Positions 9,532 to 21,043 of a DNA stretch of 64,000 nucleotides are shown piece after piece. The stretch spans positions 372,001 to 436,000 of the forward strand of contig WHVA01000024.1 in the NCBI GenBank assembly GCA_015179125.1, read 5' to 3'. Origin of the DNA: Gautieria morchelliformis (lineage: Eukaryota; Basidiomycota; Agaricomycetes; Gomphales; Gomphaceae). The notes below the pieces were generated by a model, which was given only the letters and a program-made list of their open reading frames with translations, ran no database searches and had not been told where the DNA came from. Within the stretch, counting starts at the first letter, position 1, and each line of letters begins with the position of its first letter. The position numbers and the translations under genes were made by a program.

Positions 9532-12500
9532 TTAAGCTACGCCATCGGCAGGGTCCGGCGTCTCACGTGATCTGCATGTGACGTATGCGACCTGGTGTCT
9601 TTTAGGCAGGTCGCGTGGTTTATTCATGCCTCGGAGCTCTAGGTAGTGATCTAGAGCTTCCAAGTCCTTGCACGCTGACATGGGCTCCCATGTCACGTCA
9701 CCCAGGGTCCATTGGACCTGAAGTTCCAGGTCCTTGGAATTTATCCATCTATGGGATAAACTTTCGTCGACCAGCCACTCCTCTTCGTCGTTCGTGCCGA
9801 AGTTGTAGAACGACTTTGCTTCTCGACGGGGGAATAGGTCGTCATTGTTGGCCTCGTACCATCATACGAGGCTGGTGTGGAAGATGGACGTGACACACCT
9901 GTTCTTCAATTTGTCTGGTAGCTCGAGAGTTACAGTCGAGGCCTTGTTGTGGGCCTCGATCACGTGATATGGTCCAATGTATCGCGGCACCAGTTTCCTG
10001 GCTCTTCCTTTGGGCAATGTCAGGTTCTGAGTGGATAGGTACACGCGGTCGCCGGCCGCGTACGTGTCACTATCCCGGTGTTTCTTATTTGCGTGAAATG
10101 CCTGCGACACTCGATGCTCCAGTATGGCATCGTGCGCCAACATCAGGTTCCAGCGAGCTTGTTGTGCGAACCAGGACACTCCATTGAATGGGGTGTCCGT
10201 TGTCATGGGCATGTCTATCCTCGGCATGTACCCGTGGTTCAGCTCGAAGGGAGAGAACCCCGTTGTGGCGCTGACATTACTGTTGATGGCCACTTCGACC
10301 ATCGGGCACTTGTGTGCCCAGTCCTTCTGGCCATCCCTGACGACCGTCCGTAGGATCTGTCCAATCGAGCGGTTGGCCCGCTTGGTGGCTCCATCCATTT
10401 GCAGATGGAAGGCGGTCGCCATGAGGAGTTCAGTCCCCATGAGCCGCTGAAGTTCATGCCAGAAGATTGACGTGAACTTTGAGTCTCGATCCGAGACAAT
10501 GGAGTCGGGGACTCCATGGAGCCTGATGACTTCCTTGAGGAATAGCCAGCCTACTTCCTTCGCTGTGACCCTCGTCGTTGTTGGGACGAGGTGGGCGTGC
10601 GAAGTTAGCCTGTCTATGATTACCATGAGGTAATCACAGCCGTCTGAATTGGGCATCAGTCCCATGAAGTTGATTCCGATCGACTGCCACGGCCTGTCTG
10701 GGATGGGCAGGCTGTGTAGCAGGCCCTTGGGCTTTTGGGTGCCAGTTTTGTTCATCTGGCACCTTGCGCACGAGACGCAAAATGTCTCGATGTTGGGGGC
10801 CATGCCTTGCCACCAGTATGCTCTTCGAATATAATTCGAAGTCTTCATGTGGCCATAGTGGCCCATGGTTCTGTGTGCGTGATCGATTATGATTTCGATC
10901 AGCCTCCTTCCCCCATGAAAAACAGTCTGGGGGACGGCAATGACATCACGCTTGAGCTGATTCTTTGTCCATATCAGCCCGTTCTTGATGCTGAACCTTG
11001 GGTGGGCATCCAGGGGCACCATATTTTCGAGAACATGGTGTCTTCGTGGTATGCGTCGCGCAGGACCTTCGGCAGGTCCATGTCACTTTCGACGCTCATG
11101 CGCAGAGGCATACCATCATTGCCTGCGGCGATGGCGCGGACATCGTCATCGGTTTCCGGTGCGACGTCCCTCTTTGGGTCCCGCTCGGGACCCCCATGCA
11201 GGGTGGCGGCCTCTGCCGTCCGTGCCTCCGTCTTCTCTGTGAGACGGGTTGACCGTCTCACGGCTGCTGCCCGCACTTCGATGTATCGATCCATGTGCAG
11301 TAGCTCACCATCTGGATCGAGGCGTTTGTCTGCATTGACGAACACATGTTCCGGATGTCTATCATCACTCATGTCACTCTCGTAGTATCGAGAGAGACAG
11401 TCTGCGACTTTGTTCTTGACACCATCAACATGTACGGTTTTGAAGTTGAAACGGGAGAGGAACTCCCACCATCTGACCTGCCAGTCAGATAGGTTTTTCT
11501 GGGTCTCGAAATATTCGAGACCCTTGTGGTCAGTCACGAGGGTGAACTTTCACCCTAGGAGCTTGTCCTCCCATTTCATCAGAGCCTCGAGCACAGCGAT
11601 AGTCTCGTGCTCGTGGGTCCTGTAGTGCTGTTGGGCCACGCTGAACTTCTTTGACAAGAAGCCCGCTGGCCAGCACGTCTTCCAGTCGGGGCCCTGGCCG
11701 TACACGGCACTGACACCCGACTTTGAACCATCTGTGATGACCCAGATAGGGTCTTGCTTCTGGGGTCTACCGGCCGCAGGATGGGGGCCTTGCAGGCCAG
11801 TGCCTTTATGCTTTGTAGGCACTTGTCCAGCAGCAGCGTCCATTCGAACGGTCGGTTATTGCAGACGCACCCTGATAACGGGGTGGTGTATGCACTCAGA
11901 TCTGGCATGTAGTGTTCCAGGTATTGTATGAGTCCGAGGAAGTGCTGGACGTCATTGAACGTCCTGGGCCTCCTCCATTCGTGGATGCATTGCATTTTGT
12001 CCACATCCGCGTGCATGCCTTGGCCATCTATGATGTGGCCAAGGCACTCCATACGTTCTCAGTAGAGATCAACCTTCTTCTTACTCAAGAAGAGGTGATT
12101 CTTGTGTAGTCTGTTGAAGACTATGCCGAGGTGTTCTTCATGCTCCTTTATGGAGTGTGAGAAGATAAATATGTCATCCATATATACGTGGATGAAGCGA
12201 CCTATGCAGTTGCGGAAGATTGCAGTCATCAGATGTTGGAACATCGATGGCGCATTGCAATCTCCCATCTGAATAAATTGACTTCGGAATGTGCCAAGTA
12301 TCGTTGCGAACGCCGTCTTCGTGACGTCTTCAGGACGAATCCGGATCTGCTCGTATGCTTCTGACATATCGAGTTTCGTCCGGTATCGGCAGCGCGCTAT
12401 GTTGCTGCGGATAACATCCTGGTCAGGGAAGGGCATAACGTCCTTCACTGTATTTTCGTTCTGCTGTCGCAGATCGAAGACCGTACAGAGTGTGCTGTTT

Positions 12501-13406
12501 TTCTTTGGCATGCAGAGCATGGGCACCGCTTGGTGTGCCACTGCTGGTATCCACCACCCTGCGGTGGTGTATCTTTCCAGTTTCACGGAAAGCTCTTTGT
12601 GGAAATGCTCTGGGCATTTCGGCAATCGATACCGCATTCACTTGGTGGGATCAATGAGATTGATCTCGTGGTTGACCTCTGGCAGGGGCGGGAGCTCAAG
12701 TGGAATACCACTGACAAGGTCAGTGATCTTTTCCATCCATTCCTCGCGCAGGCGAGGAATGTCATTGTCTGTTAGGACAATGTCAGCAGAACAAGATGCC
12801 ATTAAGCGCCTTGTGCGTCTATTCGGTCCCGCAGGGCGTGGGAGCGCTTTCTTCTTCCCCAACGCCTTCATCGTCAGATGGGCGCATCTCTCCCTGCATG
12901 TATAGGGAGAGCTTGAGGATGAGTCGTTTCGCGACTCGTCCTCCTGGCTTCAATGGGCTTGGGTGGACCGTGGTCCGGAGGTGCGCCTGCTCACCTTCGG
13001 CATCTGGTCCTCTTTTGACGAGTCTTTGTTGAAAGAGACTTTGCCGGTGGGGATCTTTTCGTCTCCTATACGAATCGTCCCTGGGCTAGAGAAGTCCAGG
13101 GTGACGCCTAGCTTCCTCAGGAAAGGTGTTCCGAGGATCGTGTCATAATATTCGACATTAGCTATGTTGAAATACTCATTGTGGAGTTTATGACCGAATT
13201 TAATGGTCGTATTTGTCCCATAGTTGATTGTGGAATGACACCCGATGCATGCCAATTGCAGCGCAATTGGCTGTTCTAGGGTAAATGTCTTCATGCCCGT
13301 GGCCCGCGTGAACTCAGGGGAGATCAACACCCCTTCGCTCCCCCTATCGAGGAGACAGTGGGCCTTCACGCCATTGATTTCCCAGTACCCCGAGAGGGTA
13401 CGGTTC
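9532..13406 (-). pseudogene. pol: Gypsy Pol: protease, RT, RNase H, integrase, chromodomain
   Basis: Domains follow in normal order. Protease: HCLLDRGSEGVLIS near 13350, where family members have D-S/T-G, so the active site reads D-R-G. RT: about 12640-12060 with YMDD near 12175. RNase H: about 11790-11450 (VITDGSKSG, HEHETIAVLEAL, LVTDHKGLEYF). Integrase: zinc HHCC (HRTMGHYGHMKTSN, CVSCARC) and the core with DRLT and SDRDSKF. The expected third catalytic Glu is Lys (QMDGATKRAN, codon 10381-10383). After an in-frame TGA at 9862-9864 the same frame gives a chromodomain (EEEWLVDESLSHRW, VQWTLGDVTWEP), stopping at 9532. Further TGA codons lie at 12638, 12057 and 11550, and a frameshift near 11780. 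The chromodomain places it among the chromoviruses. Confidence 0.92.
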
Positions 13407-13417
13407 TCATGTCATGG

Positions 13418-15426
13418 TCACGCAGGGGGGAATCGCTGCTTGCTCCGATGGTGGTACATCAGCTCGGCCGCCTTGTCAGGGGCGGCCGCTGTGCAAGCTG
13501 ACATTACTTTGGTGGCCCCTTCGCTGTCCGGCGTGACCCTAATCGTGCTAGATCTGTAAGCGGTCTGGTTGTCCGCTGTGTCCTTGTCCCAGTCGTAATA
13601 CTGGGATGGCTCGGTCTCCCATTCGTCTGCGGGAGCCTCTGCTTCTCCCTGATCCTCATCATTTTGAGGCTCACCCTCCCCCTCTTCATCGATTTGCGGA
13701 AGTGGGGTGTGGTCGGGATCTGTGTCCGGATCCTCGTCATCGCCATGTCTTGCGGCTGCTGTCCGTATGCCGGACTTGAGCTGTGGACACTCAGCTTTCC
13801 TGTGCCCTGGTTGGCCACATTCAAAACATGTGATGCTGCTTGGAGCATTGCCTGCCGGGTCGATCTGGTGGTCGACCTGCTGGTTTTGGGGGGAAGTTCG
13901 GTTTCGACGAGCTCCCCGATGCCTGAGGCTGTGTAGTCTCAGGATGCCGTCCTGCTGGGGCAGGACAGGGTGGCAGTGGACGTTGGGACGTCCCGCTCCT
14001 CTGGAAGGGGGCAGGCCTGCTCGGACCTGCCTGCGATGCCAGTTTGCTTTGCACAAACCGTGACACTGTGGCTGTTGCGGCTGCGCTCTCTGCCTGATGC
14101 ATCCCCATGTTGTAGTGGGAAGCTTCCTCGATCATGTGGGCCGCTTCGAAGAGCTGCTTTCTGTGTTGTAGGCCTTCTTGAGGACCTCATTGCGCAGTGT
14201 TTCGCGCAATGCGGATACGAACCGTCTCCAGAACGTATAGTCATTGGGCAGGTGTATCATGCAAGCCGCATACTTCATGAGATCGTTCAGCATTTCCTGA
14301 ACGGTATTCGTACCCTGCATGACCGCGTCGAACAAATTCGACGCGTGGTGGTATGTCAGGGTGTGCAGGAACCGCTTCTGCAGGCCCTGCCCTGCATTAC
14401 CGTCTCTAAGGTCCAATCGCAGACCTGGCGGTCGAAACGTTCGATGTTTCGAAGAAACCACTCTTGGGTCTCACCAGTGAGACGAGTGCCCACGTACCTG
14501 ACCTGCATATCAATGCTGGTCGGTCCCAACAGGCAGTTCATCTTGAGCCATCTCAAGATTGCCGCGACGAAGACCTCGAGCTCTTCGAGGTCTGACCCTC
14601 CCGTGTATGGCTTGGCATGGGCGAGCTTTACCCCAGCCTTTGCCAGCGTGGACTTTTCAGGGTCCATGTCTATGGCGTCGGCCATCGCGATGCGTATCAT
14701 TCGTGTGATACTGCCATATGGCTCTTGCACGCTTTCTGGCTGGTCCTGTATGCCCTGGCCCTCGGTTGAGGCCATGGATCGATTGCGCGGCTGTGATGTC
14801 ACGTGGGCCATGTCTGTGTAGGCTCTTATCGGGCCCAGGGCCGGGTCTGGCTCTGGTCCGGGCGCCTCAGGTGCAGGGGTCTCTGGCGGGGGGGCATGAC
14901 ATGTGTCACCCGTCAGTCCGGTGTTGCGCAGGCGCAGCCTGCTATTGTAGGCTGCGCGCGCTTGTCGTGCATCCTGTACAGCGCGCGTGAGCAGTTCGTC
15001 TGGCTGCCAGGCAGTGTGGCCTTGTGCCATGGCGGCTGCAGTGTTCTGCGCTAACAGCTCGAGAGCCCGTGTGTGGCGATGTGCTGCACTGGCTTCCTTT
15101 CTTTGCCAGTGCTCGGCCTTGAGCTCCAGGCTCTCCATCGTGGGCTCTGAGACAACTTGTTCCCTGACGATCTGTTGAATCATCTTGCGGCTGCTCGTTG
15201 GCGCCGCATGTGGTTCACTTCTGAATTGTACGTCTTTCTTGACAGGGGTGGCCGGCGGCGGCATGCGTTGTGAGTCATGCTCCTGTGGTTGTTGTCCATC
15301 GGGGGGGAGAGCTTGGTTGCTCGCCGCGGTGCGGGGTGCACTTCTGATGGACGCTATGGGCCCTTTGTGTGATTGAAGGTATTCTTGTATAGTCTCTGGT
15401 TTGAGTATGTCAGCACAGTTGAACAT
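13418..15426 (-). pseudogene. gag: Gypsy Gag, frameshifted
   Basis: The frame begins MFNCADILKPETIQ at 15426. It reads through a capsid-like segment (WFLRNIERFDRQVCDW) and shifts near 14390 to TLTYHHASNLFDAVMQG. It shifts again near 14150 to MIEEASHYNMGMHQAES and reaches the zinc knuckle CFECGQPGHRKAEC near 13830. An acidic tail ends at 13418, just before the protease. At least three frame changes make it non-functional. Just before the ATG the minus strand reads VWGIQ in the same frame, so the original protein may have started further upstream, beyond the insertion at 15473. Confidence 0.85.
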
Positions 15427-15696
15427 CTGAATACCCCAGACTGAACCAGAATCCGAATGAACGTCGGTACTTGGGCCAGTGGATCGCAGTGAGAATCCCC
15501 AATGAGGTCAGTCGTCTAAATATCTCTAAATATCTCTAAATTAGCCAAGCACTTATCACAGATCAGTCTTCGAACACCCCATAATAACATAACATTGCTG
15601 CGAGCACATATATTCATCCTAAAGCAACACCATGCCCTTCCAAGGGCTTATATGCCTGCAACATATAGAACAAAGTTTTAATACAGTAAGCTAAGT

Positions 15697-16010
15697 ACTA
15701 GTATTCTCTGAAGTCCTTTCGGATCCCGACCTTATGTAATTAGAGTACACTCATTCTTCCTCTCTCACCACCACCACCATGACCGTGATGTGTTCGCCCC
15801 ATGTGGGCCAGTAGCACTGGGCGGACACATCACGGTCATGGACATGTCTGCTTTTCGCTTTTCGTGCCCCGCAGCGCGCACGCACCACACGGCCCTCCAC
15901 GAACCATGGTGCGTGGGGAACGGCGAGAGCGGCGACAGTGTAGGGAAGGGCGCAGGTGCGTGCATGTGCAGGGCCGTGTGCGTGTGCACCACTGTGTCCG
16001 GGTTTGGGTG
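15697..16010 (+). repeat. Dispersed repeat, copy 1 (partner at 59926-60225)
   Basis: The two copies begin at TTCTCTGAAGTCCTTTCGG and stay alignable for about 300 bp. They include an imperfect inverted repeat around the phrase TGACCGTGATGTGTTCGCC (15779) and its complement (15820-15838). Several short frames on both strands cross it but none is preserved between the copies. The repeat ties this insertion to the right-hand element carrying Dml1. Confidence 0.75.
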
Positions 16011-16619
16011 CATGTGCCCATGGCGACAGCGCGGACAGCACAGGGGCTGCGTGCTGCACCTGCTTGTGCGGGAAGCAGTCGCAGTTCCCACCAGGCCTCT
16101 GACGTGGAGGGCCCTGCACCTGCTGCACCTGAGTCTATTGAGTCTGCATCTTCCCCTGTTCCACTCACGCAGTCTGTTAAAATCTTATACCGCCTCTCGC
16201 AGCCTTTCTTCTCCTCCCTGCCCCTCCTGCTCTCCCCCATCGACGTCCCCGTCCACTGCACACATCCACGACCTTTCCACACGCTCCCACTTGCCCTCCT
16301 CAGCACTTCCACTGCAGGGTCGCGCGGCGCGAAGCAGCACACGCCGTGCGCAAGGTGGTACTTGAGCCCATGTAAGTGCCATGTCATCATGTTTCTCGGA
16401 CTCAGTCTGTTGACTATATGCGCATTGTTACACAGCATTCAGTCCATGACTCTGATCTCGGGGCGTCCATTTATAAAGCCAGTCTGTAAGTGTATTTCAA
16501 TTAAATTATGGCCTACATTGGGACTTAGTATCGGCTGATTTTGAGCTCTTAGCGGTCTTAGCCGAAGCTGACTAAGAGAGGAGATAACAAGTGCGTCATA
16601 ATAAGTTCATTGGATCATA
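16011..16619. other. Gene-free part of the insertion
   Basis: GC-rich to about 16380, with overlapping frames on both strands that share no domain; then AT-richer. A strip of C/T-rich sequence lies at 16195-16290. I see no supportable gene. Confidence 0.35.
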
Positions 16620-17934
16620 AGATAGAGGACGCTCTAATGGGGCACCCTTATGTAATCTCTAACCCTAACCCTAAAAGTGGCCAAAATCCTGAAGTCGAGT
16701 TTGAAAAAAATAAACTACTCATCAGATTTCACATCAAGGATGCCTCACCACTCATAGTCCATGTATTGTAATGTATCAAGTACCTCCAGATCAATAATCG
16801 AGTGCTATGCATGGGCACCCTTTGCTTTCTCAGCCATCCAAGGGGGTAAAGTCTGGTGTCCATGATACCTTTGGTTTCAGTTTCCCCAGGCAGCCATTGA
16901 GCCAGCAAAGCCTTGTGAGTATGCTGAAATGAATATTGCAGATTGATTTGCATAGCTACTCCAAAAAAAAAAACAATGAGTAATCCATATTCAGATGATG
17001 GAGTTGGAAACCACTGACCATTGAATTTGGATCAATGGGATATTGTCAAGACAAGCAATCACATTGCACTCCATGGCATCCATATCTGTCATTTGTGCAC
17101 TTGACCTGTATTGGAACTTAACTGCACCCCAGTATTGCTCAATAAAGTTGAGCTCACAATGAAATTTGGATAAAATGTAGCGGTTCTGTGCAGTAGCTAT
17201 AGACAGACAAGCTCAGTGAATGGGGAGTTCACTGAGGTGTATAGTATTACTGTACCTATAGACAGACAAGCTACAAGACATGTGAGCATGGTCTGCCTAG
17301 TTCTAGAGAAGGGTATACGCACCTCAGTGAATGGGGAGTTCACTGAGGTGTGTGTAGCTACTTGTCTGTATCATATACTACCTCAGTCATGTATGACTGA
17401 GGCTATTCTGGTCTTTGTTACTGGTTGTCCAGTGCGTCCGACGCACCGGCTGCGTTCCCGCTTACTCATCCCAACATAAAAGTCATTCAGGGCACCTTTT
17501 CTCAGGTTTTCGAGGCATGCTAATCATGCTTTAGACTTCCAGCCCATGCTGGATGCTCTAGGTATAGAGATGTGGTTGGTTCAGCCAGCTTTTCTTAAAT
17601 TTTCACACTCCGCTGAGGTCACATGATTGATTACATAAGCGGCCAAATGTCCTTTGTCGTCCTTGCCCAAAAATTTTCTGAGCATATCCTTGCATCATAC
17701 AAGTGATTTCCTGCACATTTGTAAAATTCAAGTTTTTTGTCTATATACAGCTCAATTGTTATTCAAATAATATTCTGTTTCCTGGGACTCATTTCTAGAG
17801 GTTATTTGCATGGATTGTAGGGGGCAAAGTGGTGAAAAAGTGACTGTGTGAACATCTAGTGAACATCTATTGAGCTCAAAATATTGGGCTAAAGTAGATT
17901 ATGTAAGGGTGCCCCATTAGAGCGCCCTCTATCT
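16620..17934. mobile_element. Non-autonomous TIR element, TA target site, 1.3 kb
   Basis: The left end AGATAGAGGACGCTCTAATG and the right end are inverted copies over about 40 bp with two or three mismatches. Both are flanked by TA (16618-16619 and 17935-17936). A TA duplication with long TIRs points to the Tc1/mariner/pogo group. Inside, an inverted motif around CTCAGTGAAT..AGTTCACTGAG occurs twice (17213-17239 and 17325-17351). No transposase frame is present. A short CTAACCCTAACCC run at 16656 resembles fungal telomere repeats but is too short to mean much. Confidence 0.75.
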
Positions 17935-19112
17935 TATGTCACTTACCAGATACACTAGTGGGCTTAGAAGGGACGGGCTTCGTACTCGTGGTTTCTTCCT
18001 CCACTGGGCGGTGTGGGGTACTTTATTCGGAAGTTCTCAGAAGCTTAGAGCTGATTAGGTTGCAACCACTCTCGGACTCGGTTTCAGAGTGTTGGGTGCA
18101 TTTATGCTCCTGCACCAAAATCAAGCATAATATATTCAATTTGTTGTATGGTTTTTCAATCTCTTCTCACATTGTTCTTGTACCATGCATCCATTTCTTT
18201 GATTATTTTCGAAGTTTTCCAGTCACTCCCTACCTCTCCATTTCATTTTGTTATTTCTACTTTCACAAGCGGCTGCACCCAGCGGAGTCTGAAATGACTT
18301 CGACGCGCGAGCTCTTGGGCGCTAAAGGGCCGGGTAGTAGTACATGCACAGTGAGACAGATTTCCCCCTCTCTCAGTGACAACTAAATTCACTGAGAGAG
18401 GCAAGTAAATTAGTCTAGTGTTCTTTCGATTTATTGACCTAGAAATTCTCTGTAGTGAATTAATTTCTAGGTAGTGTATAATATATTTATAGTGACAACT
18501 AAATTCACTGAGAGAGTGAATTAATTTCTAGTCTTCTTTTGAGCACCAAGTCCGAACCTACTGCCTATAATTCCTGTCCTCTACACAGAGCTCTTCAGGG
18601 ATGGTGGCGGCTGCCCGTATGGGTCGGGTGGGAAGGGATGGCTCGCCCGCATGAGCTCTAGTGGCGGTGGTGCAGGTGCAGTGCAAGGTGAAGGATTAAT
18701 TTCTTGTGGACGTGTTTTTCTTTTTTTTTTGGATGATGCAGCGCATTTATATTATATCGCGTGTGTATGTATGCAAGAATTTGTACTCTAATTAGTACAT
18801 GAGCTTTCAATAGCATGAGCACATTCTGACTATGATGAAAATGGTTGTGTATATGTGTACTGTGGCAATTGTATTGTGAGTATAATGTTTGCATGTATAG
18901 GTTTGCTGTAACTTGGATCTGAATAGGTGTATGGCCCATAGGATGAGGAGTTCATGAATTCATACCATAAAATATATATATAATTTGGAGTGACAATCAA
19001 AATCATATTTATTTGTGCATCCGCAGACTAATCCAAACTGCATGCGTTAGAGGCATCAGTTTACCCGCCATTGTTGAACTCAGAATACTCCCGAATGCCT
19101 GCAGTAACTGAG
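17935..19112. other. Gene-free part of the insertion with small direct repeats
   Basis: GTGACAACTAAATTCACTGA occurs at 18376 and again at 18491, and TGAATTAATTTCTAG at about 18456 and 18517. The rest is AT-rich (for example 18720-18990). The region fills the space to the CACCG-type right end at 19160. No gene seen. Confidence 0.4.
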
Positions 19113-19430
19113 CTATTTGCACATATTCGGACTACAAATACTAACCCGTAAAACACGGTGCTTGTCTCGGGGCCAGGGGGAGCACAGGGGGGAGACTGGG
19201 TTGTTGTCTATCAGTGTCCCCTCTTCAGCCACGCTAGGTGACATGTGGTCGGGTCCTTGCTTGTCCTCGATTGGGGTGACGAGTGCGGTGAGATCTACGA
19301 TATCTCCTTCTTCTGGCATCCTGGACTCCTGGTCCAGGGTAGTGTCAGCCGTTGTGTCGCTAGGCTGCACCTGGGGAGTTGTCCGCGAGCTAGAGGCTCG
19401 CGTTCTTCTTCGACTGCGTGGAATCATCAC
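19113..19430 (-). pseudogene. Leader frame of the gypsy element, probable Gag N-terminus
   Basis: The frame starts MMIPRSRRRTRASSS at 19430, 142 bp inside the 5' LTR. It is basic at first, then acidic (EEGDIVDLTALVTP). The last true residues are about PWPRDK; beyond 19160 the frame reads into the inserted element and stops. It would continue to the gag frame at 15426 if the insertion were absent, though a one-base shift seems to be needed. No domain is recognised. Confidence 0.5.
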
Positions 19431-19571
19431 ACTCGCAGTCGACAGTAGGGGGGCCTACTGGATGATGTTCGATGGTAAACAGCCGTCGACGTTGCGATCT
19501 TTTTCAAGGTTGCACGGATTTCCACAATTCAGTTGTTCGCTTGGCAAACAACTGCAGGAAGTTCAAAAAGG

Positions 19572-19782
19572 TGTAAGATTGTGAATCTTATTGCCTTTTG
19601 TCACAAGGGCAAGTGGAACTCGACCAATGAGTGGTAATTCCGTGTGCTACGTAGTGACAGTTGTAAGGTAAGATCTGGGGAACTGCCACACAGTTCCCAC
19701 GCAAGAACTATACAGTGATTATCTAAGCAATCCAGTAGCGTGCATTGCCTTAAGGGCAATGTGGGTAAATAGTGTATTTACA
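19572..19782 (-). repeat. 5' LTR of the gypsy element
   Basis: This 211-bp LTR matches 6734-6942 end to end with about ten differences, mostly C/T and G/A. It is followed on the plus strand by TCGAA, the same five bases that precede the other LTR. The primer site downstream is not clear. Confidence 0.9.
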
Positions 19783-19989
19783 TCGAAAAACTACGTGTAA
19801 CTAAATGGGTGACTATTTGTAGTCATAAAGCCATGAAAAGGATGTGGATAATGGCAGGGGTGTTAGTCTTTGGAATAGGGTCTTGTGCCTATTATACAAA
19901 GCCCCTGTCTACATGATGTTAAGATAGTAATCAGCTGGTCGTGTCATGGAGCTCAATAGAAAGTAGAAATTAAGTATATAAAGGCAGTT
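19783..19989. other. Short gene-free stretch between gypsy element and Helitron array
   Basis: It starts with the target duplication TCGAA. Nothing codes. A TATAAAGG box at 19977 precedes the Helitron-type leader and lines up with TATAAAGG at 23160 and 49577 in the related elements. The stretch is therefore probably the divergent 5' part of the first Helitron, into which the gypsy element inserted. Confidence 0.4.
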
Positions 19990-20032
19990 CGGTAGGATGG
20001 AATGCCAGGAATCTGCCCGACCGGCAATTCCT

Positions 20033-20155
20033 CTCTCTGCTGTCTGCTCTGTCTGCTGTGTGCTCTCTGCTGTGTCTGCTCTCTGCTCTCTGCTCTGTCT
20101 GCTGTCTGCTGTGATATCTGCTGTCTGCTGTGCTATCTGCTGTCTGCTGAGCTCT
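20033..20155 (+). repeat. TCTGCTG/CTCTGTCTG simple repeat in Helitron leader
   Basis: An imperfect run of CTGTCTGCTCTG units. Similar runs stand at 23213-23352 and 49630-49765 at the same place in the related elements, with a looser GGATCTGTCTGCTGCT form at 52790-52975. Confidence 0.8.
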
Positions 20156-21043
20156 CTGGTGTCTCCTCCTTTAGCTGGCTGGCTGTCTATTGCTTTGGTT
20201 GGCTTGCTTTGGTTGGCTTGCTATCTATTGGCTTGGCTGGCTGTCTATTGGTAGGTAATATCTCTTTTTTAATGCATTCCCATGTATTTTATTTTATTTG
20301 TGTTTGTAATTTTATTGGTTCCATTTTTTTTTTTTTCATCATATTGTATTGTCACATGTGCTTTATATTTTTGTGAATTTTTTCGAAAATACATTTAAAT
20401 AAAATCCCAAGACTGCTGAAAAAAAGCATTTTTATATATATATTTTTCAGGTTTTTTTCGAAAATTGACATCAATAAGTTTCCTCTAAAATTAATGACAA
20501 TAGGTTCCACTTTTAAATGTGGTTTGTTTTGTTGTTTTATTTACTGTAAAGCTGCCAGGCACTCCTTCTCTGGCTATACTGGTGGCTGGCTTACTATGGC
20601 TTTGGCTGGGCTCTGGGTTTCTCTGTCAGTCTCTGGGCTTCTCTGGCTTGGGCTGGGCATTAATAACAGCTTCTGCTTCAATGTACCTTTTTTGGCATTT
20701 TTTCACAAATAGATGTCAATAAATTATCCTGACTTTGTAAAAATTGACAACAGCTCCATACAGTGCAGTTTTTGACATTTTTCGAAAAATAGATAATCTT
20801 GACTCTGCTAAAATTAATAATAACTTCAGCTTAAATGTACTGGACATTTGTTTTGACATTTTTCAAAAAATAGATAATCCTGACTTTGCTAAAATTAATG
20901 ACAGCAGCTGCTTAAATATGGCTTCCTTTACTATTTTATTTATATCTGTATGTCACAAAATAGATATTGATACATGTCCCTGAGTTTGCTAAAAGTTAAT
21001 GAAAAGACAGCCTCTGCTTGCTTCATTTTGAGGCCCTTGGGAT

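Larger units (their letters stand above)
15473..19160. mobile_element. Insertion into the gypsy gag leader (CACTA-like right end)
   Basis: The right end, read inwards on the minus strand, is CACCGTGTTTTACGGG. It matches the ends of the two TIR elements at 57738-59411 and 59531-62396. CTT follows at 19161-19163, and CTT also stands at 15470-15472, which would be a 3-bp target duplication. The left end does not show the CACCG terminus, so this boundary is tentative. Positions 15697-16010 are also found in the element at 59531-62396. A TA-flanked TIR element (16620-17934) is nested inside. No transposase is seen. Confidence 0.5.
6734..19782 (-). mobile_element. Complete Ty3/gypsy chromovirus, 13 kb, with nested insertions
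   Basis: Two LTRs (6734-6942 and 19572-19782) both run TGTAAG..TTTACA and bound the unit. The 5-bp repeat TCGAA stands at 6729-6733 and again at 19783-19787, as expected for one insertion event. The coding order on the minus strand is leader frame, gag, protease, RT, RNase H, integrase, chromodomain, then an extra frame. About 3.7 kb between 15473 and 19160 is later insertion, so the original element was about 9.3 kb. The LTRs differ at about ten positions and all coding regions contain stops, frameshifts or changed catalytic residues. It is an old, immobile copy. Confidence 0.9.

Noticed and set aside
16656..16673. Telomere-like CTAACCCTAACCCTAA run
   Set aside because: Fewer than three full units, inside a transposon; no sign of a chromosome end or a long interstitial array.
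15427..19112. A single 3.7-kb intron in gypsy gag
   Set aside because: Introns here are about 50 bp. The interval contains a TIR element and a dispersed repeat, and an end matching a transposon TIR, so insertion is the simpler account.
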